DNA of 64,000 nt from the NCBI RefSeq assembly GCF_014633365.1, contig NC_068345.1, forward strand, positions 15,756,058-15,820,057, written 5' to 3'. Source of the DNA: Diospyros lotus (Eukaryota > Streptophyta > Magnoliopsida > Ericales > Ebenaceae). A program made the translations under genes and the position numbers. Shown here one piece after another: positions 1 through 11,668 of this stretch (position 1 is the stretch's first letter; each line of letters starts with the position of its first letter). The notes beneath the pieces are model-generated. The model worked only from the letters and a program-made list of their open reading frames with translations. It did no database searches and was not told where the DNA came from.

Positions 1-180
1 GCTTGCCTCATCCAGCCTGTTGAAGTCCTCCAAATCGCATAACCAGTAATAATTGTACCTTCTAGTTTAATTGATTTCATGGTAGATGTAATAGTGTTGG
101 GACTCGTCGGAGTTCCCGACCGACGCTTGGTTAGCGCTCGAACCTGGGCGTTCGGGGGAACTGGCACCCCCGAACCCAAT
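1..180. other. unassigned leading sequence
   Basis: I see no gene, terminus or repeat boundary here. From about 130 the sequence grades into the GC-rich minisatellite that follows. Confidence 0.4.
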
Positions 181-417
181 TGTTCGGGGGAAGCCCCGCC
201 CTCCGAACAGCGAGTTTCGAGAGGCTGGGGCTCCCCCGAACCACGTTGTTCGGGGGAAGCCCCGCCCCCCGAACAGCGAGTTTCGGGGGGCTGGGGCTCC
301 CCCGAACCACGCTGTTCGGGGGGCTGGGGCTCTCCCGAACCACGCTGTTCGGGGGAAGCCCCGCCCCCCGAACAGAGAGTTTCGGAGGGCTGGGGCTCCC
401 TCGAACCACGCTGTTCA
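181..417. repeat. GC-rich minisatellite, 66-bp unit (33-bp half unit)
   Basis: The marker TGTTCGGGG recurs at 181, 247, 313 and 346, with a final degraded copy at 412. The spacing is therefore 66, 66, 33 and 66 bp. Each full unit holds GGAAGCCCCGCC and GGCTGGGGCTCCC segments flanked by CCCGAAC and GTTCGGG, so it can fold on itself. The unit length is divisible by three, which is why long frames open on both strands; I do not regard those as genes. Confidence 0.85.
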
Positions 418-429
418 AAGGGCAACTTG

Positions 430-848
430 CAATTTTATATTTTATATGTATTATACATATTTTATATTTTATAATAATTATAGTTATAATAATTTATGTA
501 TATAAAATATGTATGTATATAATAGTTTATGTAATATAATTATAATTATAACTATATATTATAATATATAAAATATATATATATATATATATCTCCTGAA
601 CCTTGAGGTTCAGGAGAAATCAATTCTCCCGAACCTCAAGGTTCGGGAGAATTGATTTTCTATTATTTTATATTTTATAATAATTATATATATTATACAT
701 ATTTTATATTTTATAATAGTTATAGTTATAATAATTTATATATATATAATATGTATGTATATAATAATTTATGTAATATAATTATGTATAACTATATATA
801 TAATTATAATTATAACTATATATATTATAATATATAAAATATATATAT
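430..848. repeat. duplicated AT-rich module
   Basis: Two AT-rich blocks (about 430-592 and 660-848) share the same order of motifs, including TTATAGTTATAATAATTTAT, ATGTATGTATATAATA and TTATGTAATATAATTAT. Each is followed by the same pair of palindromes, so the duplicated unit is the AT block plus its palindromes, not the AT block alone. Confidence 0.7.
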
Positions 849-1066
849 CTCCTGAACCTCAAGGTTCAGGAGAAATCAATTTTCCCGAATCTCAAGGTTC
901 GGGAGAATTGATTTTCTCCGAATCTATAGATTCGGAATTCCTTCAATCTCTCGAATTTTAAGATTCGGGAGATGGGGGATGCCCCGAATCCCAAAGTTCG
1001 GAAAAATCCAAATCGCCCGAATCCCAAGTTTCGGGGTATCCCCCAGGCCCCGAACCCCAGGGTTCG
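593..1066. repeat. cluster of short palindromes with CCCGAA/TTCGGG arms
   Basis: At least eight inverted repeats are read directly. The clearest are 593-616 (11-bp arms), 617-658 (20-bp arms, 2-bp centre), 849-872, 873-914 (imperfect), 917-936, about 946-973, about 1014-1034 and about 1041-1066. Arms follow the pattern YCCCGAAYC...GRTTCGGGR with an almost absent loop. Paired differences occur on both arms (for example CTCCTGAACC with GGTTCAGGAG against CTCCCGAACC with GGTTCGGGAG), so the symmetry is kept as the sequence changes. Confidence 0.8.
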
Positions 1067-1080
1067 GGGCTTCAGGGAAG

Positions 1081-1712
1081 AGTATTTTTTAATTTTTAAT
1101 TAATTTTATTTTTTTAATTCATCACTCCTCGTAAATTATGTGATTTAATTTATTCGTAATATATATAAATTATGTTATTTAACTAATGATCGATGTTTAT
1201 GATGTTATAAATTATGTTATTTTTAAATATAAATTATATAAATACATGTTATTTGATAATATTGAGAAATTATTTTAATTTTTAAAAATATTAATAATTT
1301 TTTACTATTTTATATTGATTTACTATAGTTGCTGCTATTTGAAAAAATGATTGTGGCGATGGTGGGTGAGAAAGTGGGTGCACGCGCTTGAAGAGTAATG
1401 GTGAGTAGTTAATTTTCAACGATTTAAATGAGGGCAAATATGAGTTTTTATTTAAGGATATTTTAAGAATATTAAAAGTAGGTTACAGAGAGTAAAATAT
1501 GTGATTGCAAATAGAATTTCCCTTATGAAAATTGTTTCAAAAAATGTTCTTGTTAACCATTCAAAATGACCAAAATACCCTCTTCAAATTATAAAATTTA
1601 TTTATATTAGATTTCCAATTTTTTTTATTTTTAAATTTTTAAAATAAAAAACTGAGCATTTTATGTTTGGTCTTCAAATGAAAATGAAAATGAAAATGAA
1701 AATGAAAATGAA

Positions 1713-1749
<37 letters not shown>

Positions 1750-2697
1750 GCAGCATTGAAATGCCCAAAACTTTCCCCTATTGATTTCTGATGAGTCCAA
1801 GTTGGGATTTGCCATGTTATTGGGAGAAATGTGTTAAATAATAACATACGAGAGATAATTTTTTTGAACTTGAAGGGAAGAGGTGGGAAAAATCGACACC
1901 CCCGACTTATGGGACATATATAAGATCAACCCTAATATATTCTATTAATTATGAGAAGTGTCGAACTAAATTTACTTTTATATTTTTTCTCTAAATTTTT
2001 ATTACATATATTTTATTTTTATCATGTCTAACTTAAGTATTAGAGAATGAGTCCGATAGTGTCTCAAATATTCTATTTTGTTCTATACTCGCAATCTGAT
2101 TTGAACAAATTCAACGGAGTTATTGGAGGGACACATCAAGATTAAACCAATTATAATTTAAATTCAACAAATTTTATTATCTAGGTTCTTTAGTCAATTT
2201 TTTTCTCTCTCATTATAGTACACACTCACACACACGAGTTTGAGTCTTTGCGTTGAACAAGAACTTTTAAATAATATATATATATATGTATATGTATATA
2301 TTTATTATTATATATAAAATTATCTACACACTAATTTAATAAAAAAAAAATTGCAAGTTTTACTTATATAGATATATAATAATTTATTAGTAAAAGTAAG
2401 TAAAATTATTTATAGGAGCTCAACTTTTGAAATTAAAAGTTTTAAATAACTTAAAGTTTCAAATATTAATAACAAAATCTTTAACCAAAGATATGACAGA
2501 ATTTGATAATATTACTTTATTACCCTCAACTTGAAAAACAAAAATAAAGAGATACCAAAATTGTGCGAGGGCATTTTTGACAATTCAAAATGAGGCGTTT
2601 GCTTAAATAATAAAATAAATTATAATATAATAATATATTTAATTTTGATGACTGTGTAATTATAATATAAAAAAATAACATATAAAGCTATTCAATC

Positions 2698-2734
<37 letters not shown>

Positions 2735-3914
2735 ATTAAATTTAAATCAAATTAAGATTATTAAAGCTATATTGAAATAATTTAAATAAATATTATTTAA
2801 TTTTTCCATTTTCATTACTGGAAGGGATTTGTAAGTTTTTTCAAGTAAAGAATTATTTAAAGGACTTTAAGTGAATATATAAAAGGATAAATTAATGTTG
2901 TAAAACAATAAAATTCAGCCTAAATGATTTAATTTAATTTATTTATTTATTTTTTTTTGTCAAACATACAGAATTAGCCCATAAATGTAATCATGTGCAA
3001 ATATAAGTCAAAGCTCATATTTCGAGAGATTTGAATGCAAAAGAAAAAGAAACAAATAAATGATTATTTAATTTGGGGATTAATTAATTAATAATATGAT
3101 TAAGAGTCAAGTCGTATTGATAGTTTGAGGTGAGATCCATTGGAGCGACAGTGTGATGAGAGTCAAGTCAATGGCTCAACCTGATTGGAAGCTCTGATTG
3201 ATTTTATAGTCAGTCGGTAGTCAGTGGATGGGAATTGATGAGGCTATTTTACTATTTCTTTAATTATTATTATAAATAAATAAACTCGTTAATACAAATG
3301 ACTACGAGGGTGCTTGACGTTCCATTTTGACCGTTTATAATTTTTTTTTAATTTATAAATTATTAAGTTTATTTAATATTACGTTTATTAAAATTTTAAG
3401 ACTTTAAATATTATTGAACTTATAAATTATTTTAATAACATTTTTAATAAACTACTCCCATGTTTTTCCAAATAAAATCTTGATGACTTATTTTATTGAT
3501 TAAGTAAATGATAAATTTATCCTCAAATAATTTTTTAATTTTCAATCTCTACTCATCTTTTTCATCTCGCTTTTCTGTAACCACCGTCACCTTCATCTTT
3601 TCCATGACCAACGCATCTAGCCTTATTTCCATCCCCATCGCCCATCGCCTTCAACTTCCATCATTTGTTGCCTGCACCTCCATCATCAGTGCCTCATCCT
3701 CCATTGAGTGGCACTTGCGCCTCCTCCATTTATGTGTATATGTATATATTTAACATATATATTGTATTAATATATTTTTTAATAATTATGTATAGTTTAT
3801 TAACATATAATTTTATCAATAAGATATCAATTTATAATTAATTTTTATTAAAAATTAATATTTTTATAAATTTTATTTATATTATTCAATAACATATTTA
3901 TTTTTATCTTTTTA
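1081..3914. other. AT-rich noncoding stretch with microsatellites
   Basis: No reading frame with recognisable composition is present. Contents are homopolymer A/T runs, an AAAATG hexamer array with an AT array behind it (1675-1745), another AT tract near 2274-2289 and a (TAA)n/(TTA)n inverted tract at about 2700-2737. The short frame at 3508-3753 is AT-rich and serine-rich and resembles nothing I know. Confidence 0.6.
1675..1745. repeat. AAAATG hexamer array plus (AT)n
   Basis: About six tandem copies of AAAATG (about 1675-1712) run straight into an AT dinucleotide array ending near 1745. Confidence 0.9.
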
Positions 3915-4844
3915 GGGAGTGTTTGTTAATCAAGATAAGGGGGAGAAAATGTTAGATATGGAAAACATTCTGGATGTTTGGTATTTCCAACGTATTTGTT
4001 AAACTTATTTGATCATTTCCGGAAAAGGCCTCACGTGACCTCTTATCTCCTCCTTTCAAGATAAATTTATCCGACCTCCCCCATCGGATAAATTTATCTG
4101 GCTCTTTCAAGATAAAGCTCAATTACTCATCTACCCCTCGTAAGATAGTTAATGCCATTTAATGCATTTTAAAGATTTAAATTTATTAAAAAAAATTATT
4201 TATTCAACTCTTATAATTAATATTATTTAATATATTTTTAAATTATTATATGTTTTGACAATTTTTAAAAATTAAATGACATTATTCATTTCATTGATTT
4301 TTAAAATTTAAATCTCTCTCTCTCTCTCTATATATATTTTATTAACTAATATAATTCCTTTCATCAATTTTTAAATTATTTTATTTAATTTTATATTTTA
4401 TTATCTATTATGAAAATATGTTTTGGCCATTTTTAATTATCTAGTAGAATTATTGTAATTCTAACAATTATTATTTATACTTTTCAACTCTTTTTAAATT
4501 TATTTTTGAACATAAATTTAGAAAATAAAATATTATTTTTAATTTTAATCTTAATTTTTTTGACAATTCATATTAATCATAAAATACTATTTTAATCATA
4601 AATTTGGTAATAGGGATATTTTGGTAAAAAAAAACCCTTATCTTGATGCTTATCATATGTATTAACAAACACATGGAAAGAAAAAGTATAGTTACCAGTA
4701 GATTTTAAAAAATTTAACAAACAGTCTGATAGAAATCTTAAAATGCTTCCCGACTTTATTTTGATCATTCCATATCTTGGTCTGGAAAATATCCCAATCT
4801 TATCTTGATACCATCTTATCTTGCTCATTTTAACAAATGTCCCC
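3915..4844. mobile_element. PIF/Harbinger-type MITE, about 930 bp
   Basis: The left end reads GGGAGTGTTTGTTAA. The right end, read in reverse complement, is GGGGACATTTGTTAA. Both are directly flanked by TTA (3912-3914 and 4845-4847). A three-base TTA duplication and GGG...TGTTTG termini are the signature of PIF/Harbinger (Tourist-like) elements. CAAGATAA motifs repeat inside each end, and there is an inner hairpin around 4060-4115 (TTTATCCGA paired with TCGGATAAA). No transposase is present, so it is non-autonomous. The frame at 4592-4828 runs through the right end and is not regarded as a gene. Confidence 0.75.
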
Positions 4845-7799
4845 TTATTAAGTTTTGATAACTTAACAGTTTTTTTAAATCAAACACATAATGTCAATAA
4901 TAGTTTATAGTATATTTATTCAAACACGTTATCAATTTAAACACTAACTATTTTTTAAATTTTACATAATTTATAAGTGGAAAACCTTATAAACCCTTTA
5001 AAAAAAAGGTAAGCTAAACAGCCTCTATATTCTTTAGAATAATATATATATATATATATATATATAACAAAACATTGAACCTTTAGAAAGCAATTAATTT
5101 TACATTTGACCTTTCAATAGCCAAATTCATTCTTTCAAATGTATAGTTTCGGTAGCCGATCTCTTTGGATTGTGTGGTTTGTAGGTGCTCTCTTCAATGT
5201 TCCTGCATTGGTCTATTCTTCCATGGTGGGGGGGGGGGGGGGGGGGGTGTCTATTCTTCCATGGGGTGGGGGGTGGTGGTCTTTGGTCCTCCTTGCCTTC
5301 AACGAGATTGATGCCATCACACTCTCTCCCTTTCTTATTACTACTCATTAATAATTCTTATAAGTTGAGGTAATCTATATAAAATTTATAATATTTTTTA
5401 TTTAAAATTAATAATAACAATAGCCAAATTTATTATAAAATTTTAGTAATTTTTATAAATATACTATTTTCGTTGTTATTGAAATCTCTAAACCCGTTTC
5501 TTTTGCTATGGACAAGTGTAATTTTGTATAATGCAAAGTGAAAATAACGTTATTTTTTTCATTATCTACGTCAATTGGACTTAAAAAGTTCGACACAAAT
5601 ATGAAAATTTTAAAAATTATAAAATTTGAAAAAATCAATGTATTGTGACAATTTACACACTTTTACTAACATATAAGAATATACAATAAAATTATACAAA
5701 TCAAGTGATCGGATCATTATAAGTTAAAATTTATATCAGTAAATCGTAGGTTTGATTTTTTGTTCTACGTAGTGAGACAAAATTTTCATCTGTGATTTAT
5801 TTTTTCTGCCGAAATTGAGGACACAAGCGACAAAAAAACTACGCAAGGGTAATAATCTTAAGAATATACAATAAAATTGCCCTTGAGACATAACTTGGAT
5901 TGCAAAGAGCAGATCGTGACACGTCAGTATCATTTCGATGAGTGACATTTTAATCCTGATCAAGACACATTACATGATTTAACTTCTTTAACAAAATTCA
6001 GGGACTGAGGGCTGGAAGCCCTGTAGGGTCATCCCAAAAAATATACAATAAAGTTTCTTCAAATACGTATTAAATAAATTTTAACGTGTACTCTTAAGAG
6101 TAATTGGTTAATATTAATAATAATAAAATAATAATAATAATAATAATGATAATGATGGATGGGAGTGGGTGGGAATGGGGATGCGGGAATGGCGCAAATA
6201 AAGCAACGCGTTGACGAGGGATGAGAGGCGTCACAATCCACGGGAAAAAGCTGCTGCTTTGGATCCAAGCAAGTCTTTCAAGCGACCGGCAATGGCGAGT
6301 GTCATCATCCTAGTTGACCGTGTAAATGACCATCCCACCCCCCCCCCTCCCCTGCAACTAATTAGTAATTAAATTGCTCTCCCCCCCCCCCCCCCTACTT
6401 TAAGCTTTTTATTCTCATAAACTATAATGATTTTTAAGGTAAATTTGCATGAGAGGCGACAAAGACTCCAATCGATGTTTTAAGAGACTTCAAGGACTCC
6501 AATTGATGTTTTCAAAGAGGCGACAAAGAGAAGAATGATATATGTTCAATAATCCTCAAAGTGGTGTTCATCCATGAGGATTTGAATGAACCCTTCTTCA
6601 ATGGCAAACCTAACCTACATATTTGATTGATGGGGAAGTCAAATATTGCAATGGTGGGGATAGATCTAGTGGTGTTGCTAAGAAAATGTTTTGAAAGAGG
6701 GAGAGGTGAATTGAACTTATAAAAAAAATAAACATAATAGTACATGATTTTTATTGAAATTTGACTATAAAAATTTATGTCCTCTTTCTTTAAGATATTA
6801 CTTAAAAGTTTTCGTTATGAGATGATCTCTTATTTTTGTTTAGGAGCTAACAGAATCAATTATAAATTTTAGTATTTTTACAAAAACTAGAAAATTGCAC
6901 AGTAAATCCCTTTAAACTTTTGTACAAAAGCTATAAAATCTCGTCACAAATTACACAAACAAATTTTAATATCGACTTACAAAGTATATAATAACAAAGA
7001 CAATGAGTGAACTCAAAAGCTGTTCAAAGTTCAACCCAACTCTTTGCTTCAACACAGTTGCTTACTTTGTAATCTCAGGCTTTTTGTGTTTTCATTTGAA
7101 TAATGGGAAGTGATGATAAAGCATATAAAATTAATCTCAATAACAATATCTTTTGAAAAATAGAGATCATCAAATCAACGTAGATTAAAACGAGGGTTAC
7201 TTCATGAACAGTGAAAAATGATACAAAAAGTTTAAATAACCAAAACAAGAAATATCTTTTAACTTTTTGACTTATATGAAAATAAAAGAGATGATCAGAA
7301 CAAAAAAAAAAAAAAAAAGAAAAAAAAAAGTGTCTTCAACCTATAAAAATAAGAAGAGAGAGATTTGACTTAAATGCACGTGGAATGTGTAATCTCAGAA
7401 AAGGATGTTTTTGTGATAGTATTCAGACATTTGAAGGTATGATTTTAGACTTTTGAATAAATTAAGGTCAAATTTACTAGAATGAGACCAAGAGGGGTAA
7501 TTCAAAAACTCTTGGGCCTCTGGGAGGAACTTAGAAAAAAAATGTAGATTCCGATAGATCTAAGTGTAATTTATAGAAAATAATAAATAGTCCAAATATC
7601 ATTAAGTTGGATGCTAACTTTCGGCATGACATAAAATTTGAGCAAACCATATGGGGCTTCATAAACAGCATAAAGAAGAATCTAAATGAACCGATCTTGT
7701 TTAAAATTGTCAAATATATTAAAAGTTATTTGAATATAAAATTAATTAAAATATACTACGAGTTAATTAAGTAATTTATTTTAAACATATATAAAATTT
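4845..7799. other. intergenic AT-rich DNA with homopolymer runs
   Basis: No gene is recognised. The stretch holds an AT array (about 5041-5067), a 20-base G run (5228-5247), two C runs near 6343 and 6381, an imperfect direct duplication of AGGCGACAAAGA with GACTCCAAT.GATGTTTT (about 6455-6530), and an A run near 7300. The frame at 6512-6745 (minus) has no family resemblance I can name. Confidence 0.5.
5228..5247 (+). repeat. uninterrupted 20-base G run
   Basis: Twenty consecutive G bases follow CCATGGT. The flank TCTATTCTTCCATGG is repeated directly after it and leads into a second G-rich segment, so the pair looks like a local duplication. The glycine-rich frames that open here are artefacts of the run. 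Confidence 0.9.
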
Positions 7800-9420
7800 G
7801 ATTGGGGTCATACCGAGATGAACCAAAACGTGGGTATCATAGCCAGATGTAACCAAGAACATGATGGTGACTTCAGATTTTGATATCAACTGTTGGCTAA
7901 AAAAATAATTAAACTTAAAAAACTAAAAAAAATAAAGAGCTATACATGAGATATGTTTAGAGGAGGCGGCTTTGAACTCAAATTCTAAACAAATAAGTAC
8001 GAAACGGTCTGGAGCTTACAAAATGACATATTGGGTGGGGGGTGGGGGGTCTGGAGCGTATTTTTGACCCTTTAACAGAAAAGACATGCGAAGTAAAAGA
8101 TTCGAAAAAAATAACTCATACGCATAAGGAATTTGGGAAATGGTTGCAGAAAATCTCTGAATTTTTGCTGGGTTTCCAAATTGAGGCTCGAGATTTACGG
8201 AGAATCAATCAGGGGACGGCAAGTTTGGAAGAAATGGCGAGGATTGACGCAATTTCTGGCGAAAAAACAGTGTGTCACGCGCGGTAAATTTGGAAATCGG
8301 AAATAGGAACTTTTTAAGGTTTAAAAAGGCTGTATTTTCTCTTAGTTTGAAGCATAATCGGGTCGGTCAATTGAGAGGGTGAAAAAGAGAATTTAGAGGT
8401 GATTTCGTGGCCGGAGGAGAAGAATTCCGGCGAAAGAACAGTGTCAAGTGACTGTTTTCTGCTGTTTCCAGCGTCTCTGGTGGCGGAAGGACGGCAGTGG
8501 TCGGCAACGACTCTAGGGTGGTCCGGGGTGAAGAACGACGGAGGTGGCCGAAAAATCCGTCAGCGGCAACGAGAGTGCGGTGACAAGTTTGCCTAGATTT
8601 TTTGGGTCATTGTACTTAGACCCAATGATTTATGAAAATTATGCATTTTAATCCTAATTTGATGAAATTTCATGAATACTTTAAAAGTTATTTATTATTG
8701 CAATTATATTTGTTGTTGCCCAAATACAATAATATTTTTTTCGTACAAGAGAGTGTCTCAATCAGTATGCATGAGAGTGTCTCAAGGAGTTTATGAATGA
8801 CTTGTAGAGAAAGAAATTGGTTAGGAGGGTAGGTGAGGTTAAGAAATCAGTCTTTTGCTTAAAGTGAAATTATAGTTTCAATAGGGTTGTGAGCATAGCC
8901 TTTGTTAGAGAATGATTCTCTTATTTATATAAAGGGTGAAGAGTGACACATGAAGGGAAACTCATAATCTTCGGCGGGTATTCCAGGCTTTCTTTTGGAT
9001 TTGTAGACAAGGTTATCAAAATAACTGACCCACAAGTCTTTCAAATAGCAATTGCTAAGTGACTCATGAATTCCTGAGAGAGTTTTTAGAAGGCATCGAA
9101 AGAGGGTTTAGTGTGAGGTCACTCGATCTCAATCTCAATCACTCAGGTTGAGGATCACTTGTGTTGAGGGTCACTTGCTGAGGTTATTTGATCTTTATAT
9201 CATTTTCTTGGCCATATAAGTTTTTAGGTGATTTTACCAGTCTTTCGGCCACACTAGTCCCTTAGCTAAGTCTCTTGTGAGTCTCTCATGGGTTTCTTGT
9301 AAGTCTTTCGTGGGTTTCTTGCGAGTCTTTCATTGGTTACTCATGGTTCTTTCTCGAGTTGGAAGTAGGTGTTTCGTGAGTTTCTCATGCTAGTGTCTCT
9401 TAATCTCGATTATTCAATAA
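7800..9420. other. LTR-like decayed sequence, family unresolved
   Basis: There is no intact gene. About 8350-8600 is unusually GC-rich, and about 8590-8740 returns to AT. A TATA-like TTATATAAAGG lies at about 8933, followed by AGTCTTTCGTGGGTTTCTTG-type degenerate repeats at about 9270-9400. This composition and the absence of coding sequence suggest one or two truncated LTRs upstream of the gypsy nest, but I could not find paired ends or a duplication. Confidence 0.35.
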
Positions 9421-9878
9421 TGGACCGTATTGGCCCAATCAAATTCGACCCAAAACCTTTATCAGCCTTTCGGCCCCATACCTGCCAACAGTGATCATCA
9501 TCACGCCTGTACTTGCAACATTTCCGCACCCACTATAAGTTCCATCAGCATTCAATGCAGCATTTAATGAAAGTCCCGTCGACACCACACCTTCGTTAGA
9601 AAGTCTCGCCAACGCCAAATATCTCCATCTCATCCCGCTGTAACACTCAAGGCCAACTTGCATGTCAAAGAACCTATTTTTTCCCCTACATAAGCTAGCC
9701 TACTCACAAGCCAAGGTATGTTCTTTTGAGCCCATTAACACTCTGCTAACTAAATCTCTTACTTATTTCACCATCGAAGTGTTTGCAGGTGTTGGCACCC
9801 TTATATTCTGGTCACTGGAACCAGCTCTGACGTTACTAGAATCTCCTCGTTCAGCAACCCTTTGGGCTGGAAGGAAAA
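9421..9878 (+). repeat. 5' LTR of the outer gypsy element
   Basis: It begins TGGACCGTATTGGCCCAATC and shares blocks with the LTR at 39450, namely AGCCAAGGTATGTT, CATCGAAGTG.TTGCAGGTG and a CCTTTGG end. It ends just before the primer-binding site. The U3 part is very different from that of the 3' LTR. Confidence 0.65.
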
Positions 9879-9879
9879 T

Positions 9880-9899
9880 TTGACATCTAGCGTGGGGCT
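9880..9899 (+). other. primer-binding site of the outer gypsy element
   Basis: TTGACATCTAGCGTGGGGCT lies directly after the LTR. It aligns with the TTGGTGCCCACCGTGGGGC site of the complete element further right, with several substitutions. Confidence 0.5.
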
Positions 9900-9952
9900 C
9901 GATAAATCTTACCTACCCCATAATCTTTCCAAAACCATACCCAGAACCTGCC

Positions 9953-11220
9953 ATGGCCAGAACCTGAAGTCAAAACAACCTAGCCCCTAACCAAGATAAT
10001 CACCAGCCAGGAGCTTTGACCACCATGGAGGTTCTTATGCAAGTTGTCTAGCAACTCCAAAACCAAGTTATCGAGTTAACCTGTGATCAATAACGCAACT
10101 TTCGCAATAACCGGGTTAATGATGACATAAAGGCTAGCCATCACCAACACCATGAAGCTACCCACACGCCTGTCCTTCCATCCTCAACAGCTCTGTACAC
10201 CCCTAGCCACCCATTTTCTGAGTTCATCATGTCTATACCCCTCCCTAAAGGATTCTGCCTCCTTGGCACCTTGGAACTTTATGACGGCACCATCGACCCC
10301 TTGGAGCACTTAATGATGTTCAACTCGTTAATGTTATTAAGTAGGGGTATTGACCGGATCATATGCCATGCCTTCCCTAGCACTTTGAAAAAGTCTACCC
10401 TGCTTTGTTTCTTCACCCTAGAGCCAAACTTTTTCCATGACTTCCTAGAACTTGCCACCCAATTCCTCACCCGTTTTTCCACCGGTCGAGCCCTTCACAA
10501 AACTTCAGTCAGCCTCATCAACCTGAAGCAATAGTAAAATGAGTCACTCCGGGCTTTCATGAACCGATTTAACTAGGAGGAGATTCAAATCAAGGACCTT
10601 AACCCCACTATCTCCCTACACACCATCATGGCAGGACTAAAGCCCGGGCCCTTTGTAGATTCCTTGGCAAGGAAGTTGCCAACCAACCTCGATGACCTTA
10701 GGTTGCGGGCAGCCAACTACATAAACGTTGAAGAGGTCTCAGTTGCACGACACTATAGCTCCCAACAAACAGCTATGTCATTGTCGAGTCAGTAGACGCA
10801 TTTTCTGGTTGAGCGCCAACACTGATCGGATAGAGATCTCACCCAGAAAAGGGCTAACTAGGACCAAGCTAGAAGGGGAAAAGAGTAGGGCTATGCGCCT
10901 GAGCCACCCCAGCTACGGTATGACAAATACACCTTGCTAACAACCAAAAGATAGCAGATTCTTCAAGAAGTATACAACTTGCGAGTTATCCTACTACCTG
11001 AGACGAAAGGGCAGCATAACCCCAGTCCTAATGTAGACACTAGTAAAAAGTGTGATTACCATCGGATCTTCGATCACACGATTGAAGAATGCGCTACCCT
11101 TAAAGACCAGATTAAACACTTGATCAGAGAATGCCACCTTAACAGATACGTCTACAGGGAAAGAGACCAAAATAGGGAACCTTGAGCTGATCGCAACCCT
11201 AGATAGGGTCGCAACACACA
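9953..11220 (+). pseudogene. gag of the outer gypsy element
   Basis: This is the structural polyprotein that forms the retrotransposon particle. The start at 9953 fits a methionine followed by a proline- and glutamine-rich leader. A retrotrans_gag-like core is read at 10229-10534 (FCLLGTLELYDGTIDPLEHL, then a FPSTLKKS...FF block). A zinc-knuckle-like segment CDYHRIFDHTIEEC lies near 11050. In-frame stops interrupt it (for example at 10532 and 10570) and frames shift after 10700, so no full protein can be made. It lies directly downstream of the LTR and PBS, as expected. Confidence 0.75.
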
Positions 11221-11249
11221 AAGAAGCCTGAGAACATCAGCAAGGTCGG

Positions 11250-11668
11250 GCTCTCCTTCCCCTCCCACATGATCAATCCGAGGGGTCATTGATACAATCT
11301 CAAGGGGCTTTGCAAGAGGCGGTAGTTCTAGCTCGGCAAGAAGACACCACCTTAGAATAGTGATGTCTGTCAGAACCTTTGAGTGTCGGCTAAGAAAGAT
11401 GGCTCGACATCCAGTGATTTCTTTTATCGAGGACGACTATGTAGGGATTGATCAGAACTTAGATGACCCTATGGTGATATCAATAATCATGACCAATTTC
11501 ATCATCGAAAAGGTCTTAGTGGACCAAGGAAGTTCGGAAGACTTGCTCTACCTCTCGACCTTAAAGAAGTTGGGGATACTAGAATCAGACTTAAGCCGTT
11601 TAGTGGAAACCTGGTCAGCTTCTCAGGAGAATAGGTTAATGTAAAAGGGCACATTGAGCTGCTAACTA
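11250..11668 (+). pseudogene. protease part of the outer gypsy pol, interrupted
   Basis: The aspartic protease that matures Gag-Pol is recognised from the active-site segment VLVDQGSSEDLLYL, where the usual family motif is VDxGSSADILY. The reading frame shifts just after SRLVE: the continuation GNLVSFSGE...VNVKGHIELL is in another frame. The domain stops at 11668, where the next element begins, and resumes near 19398 with IWYLVVDCRAPYN. About a dozen codons normally found between these two blocks are missing. Confidence 0.75.

Noticed and set aside
79..539. Open frames of 95-131 aa on both strands over the GC minisatellite
   Set aside because: They are open in several frames because the 66-bp unit is a multiple of three, and the translations are the repeat itself.
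5127..5373. Glycine/proline-rich frames
   Set aside because: They are produced by the long G run, with no start context or family resemblance.
8042..8596. Two small plus-strand frames (81 and 65 aa)
   Set aside because: No domain, no neighbouring exons, and they lie in LTR-like sequence.
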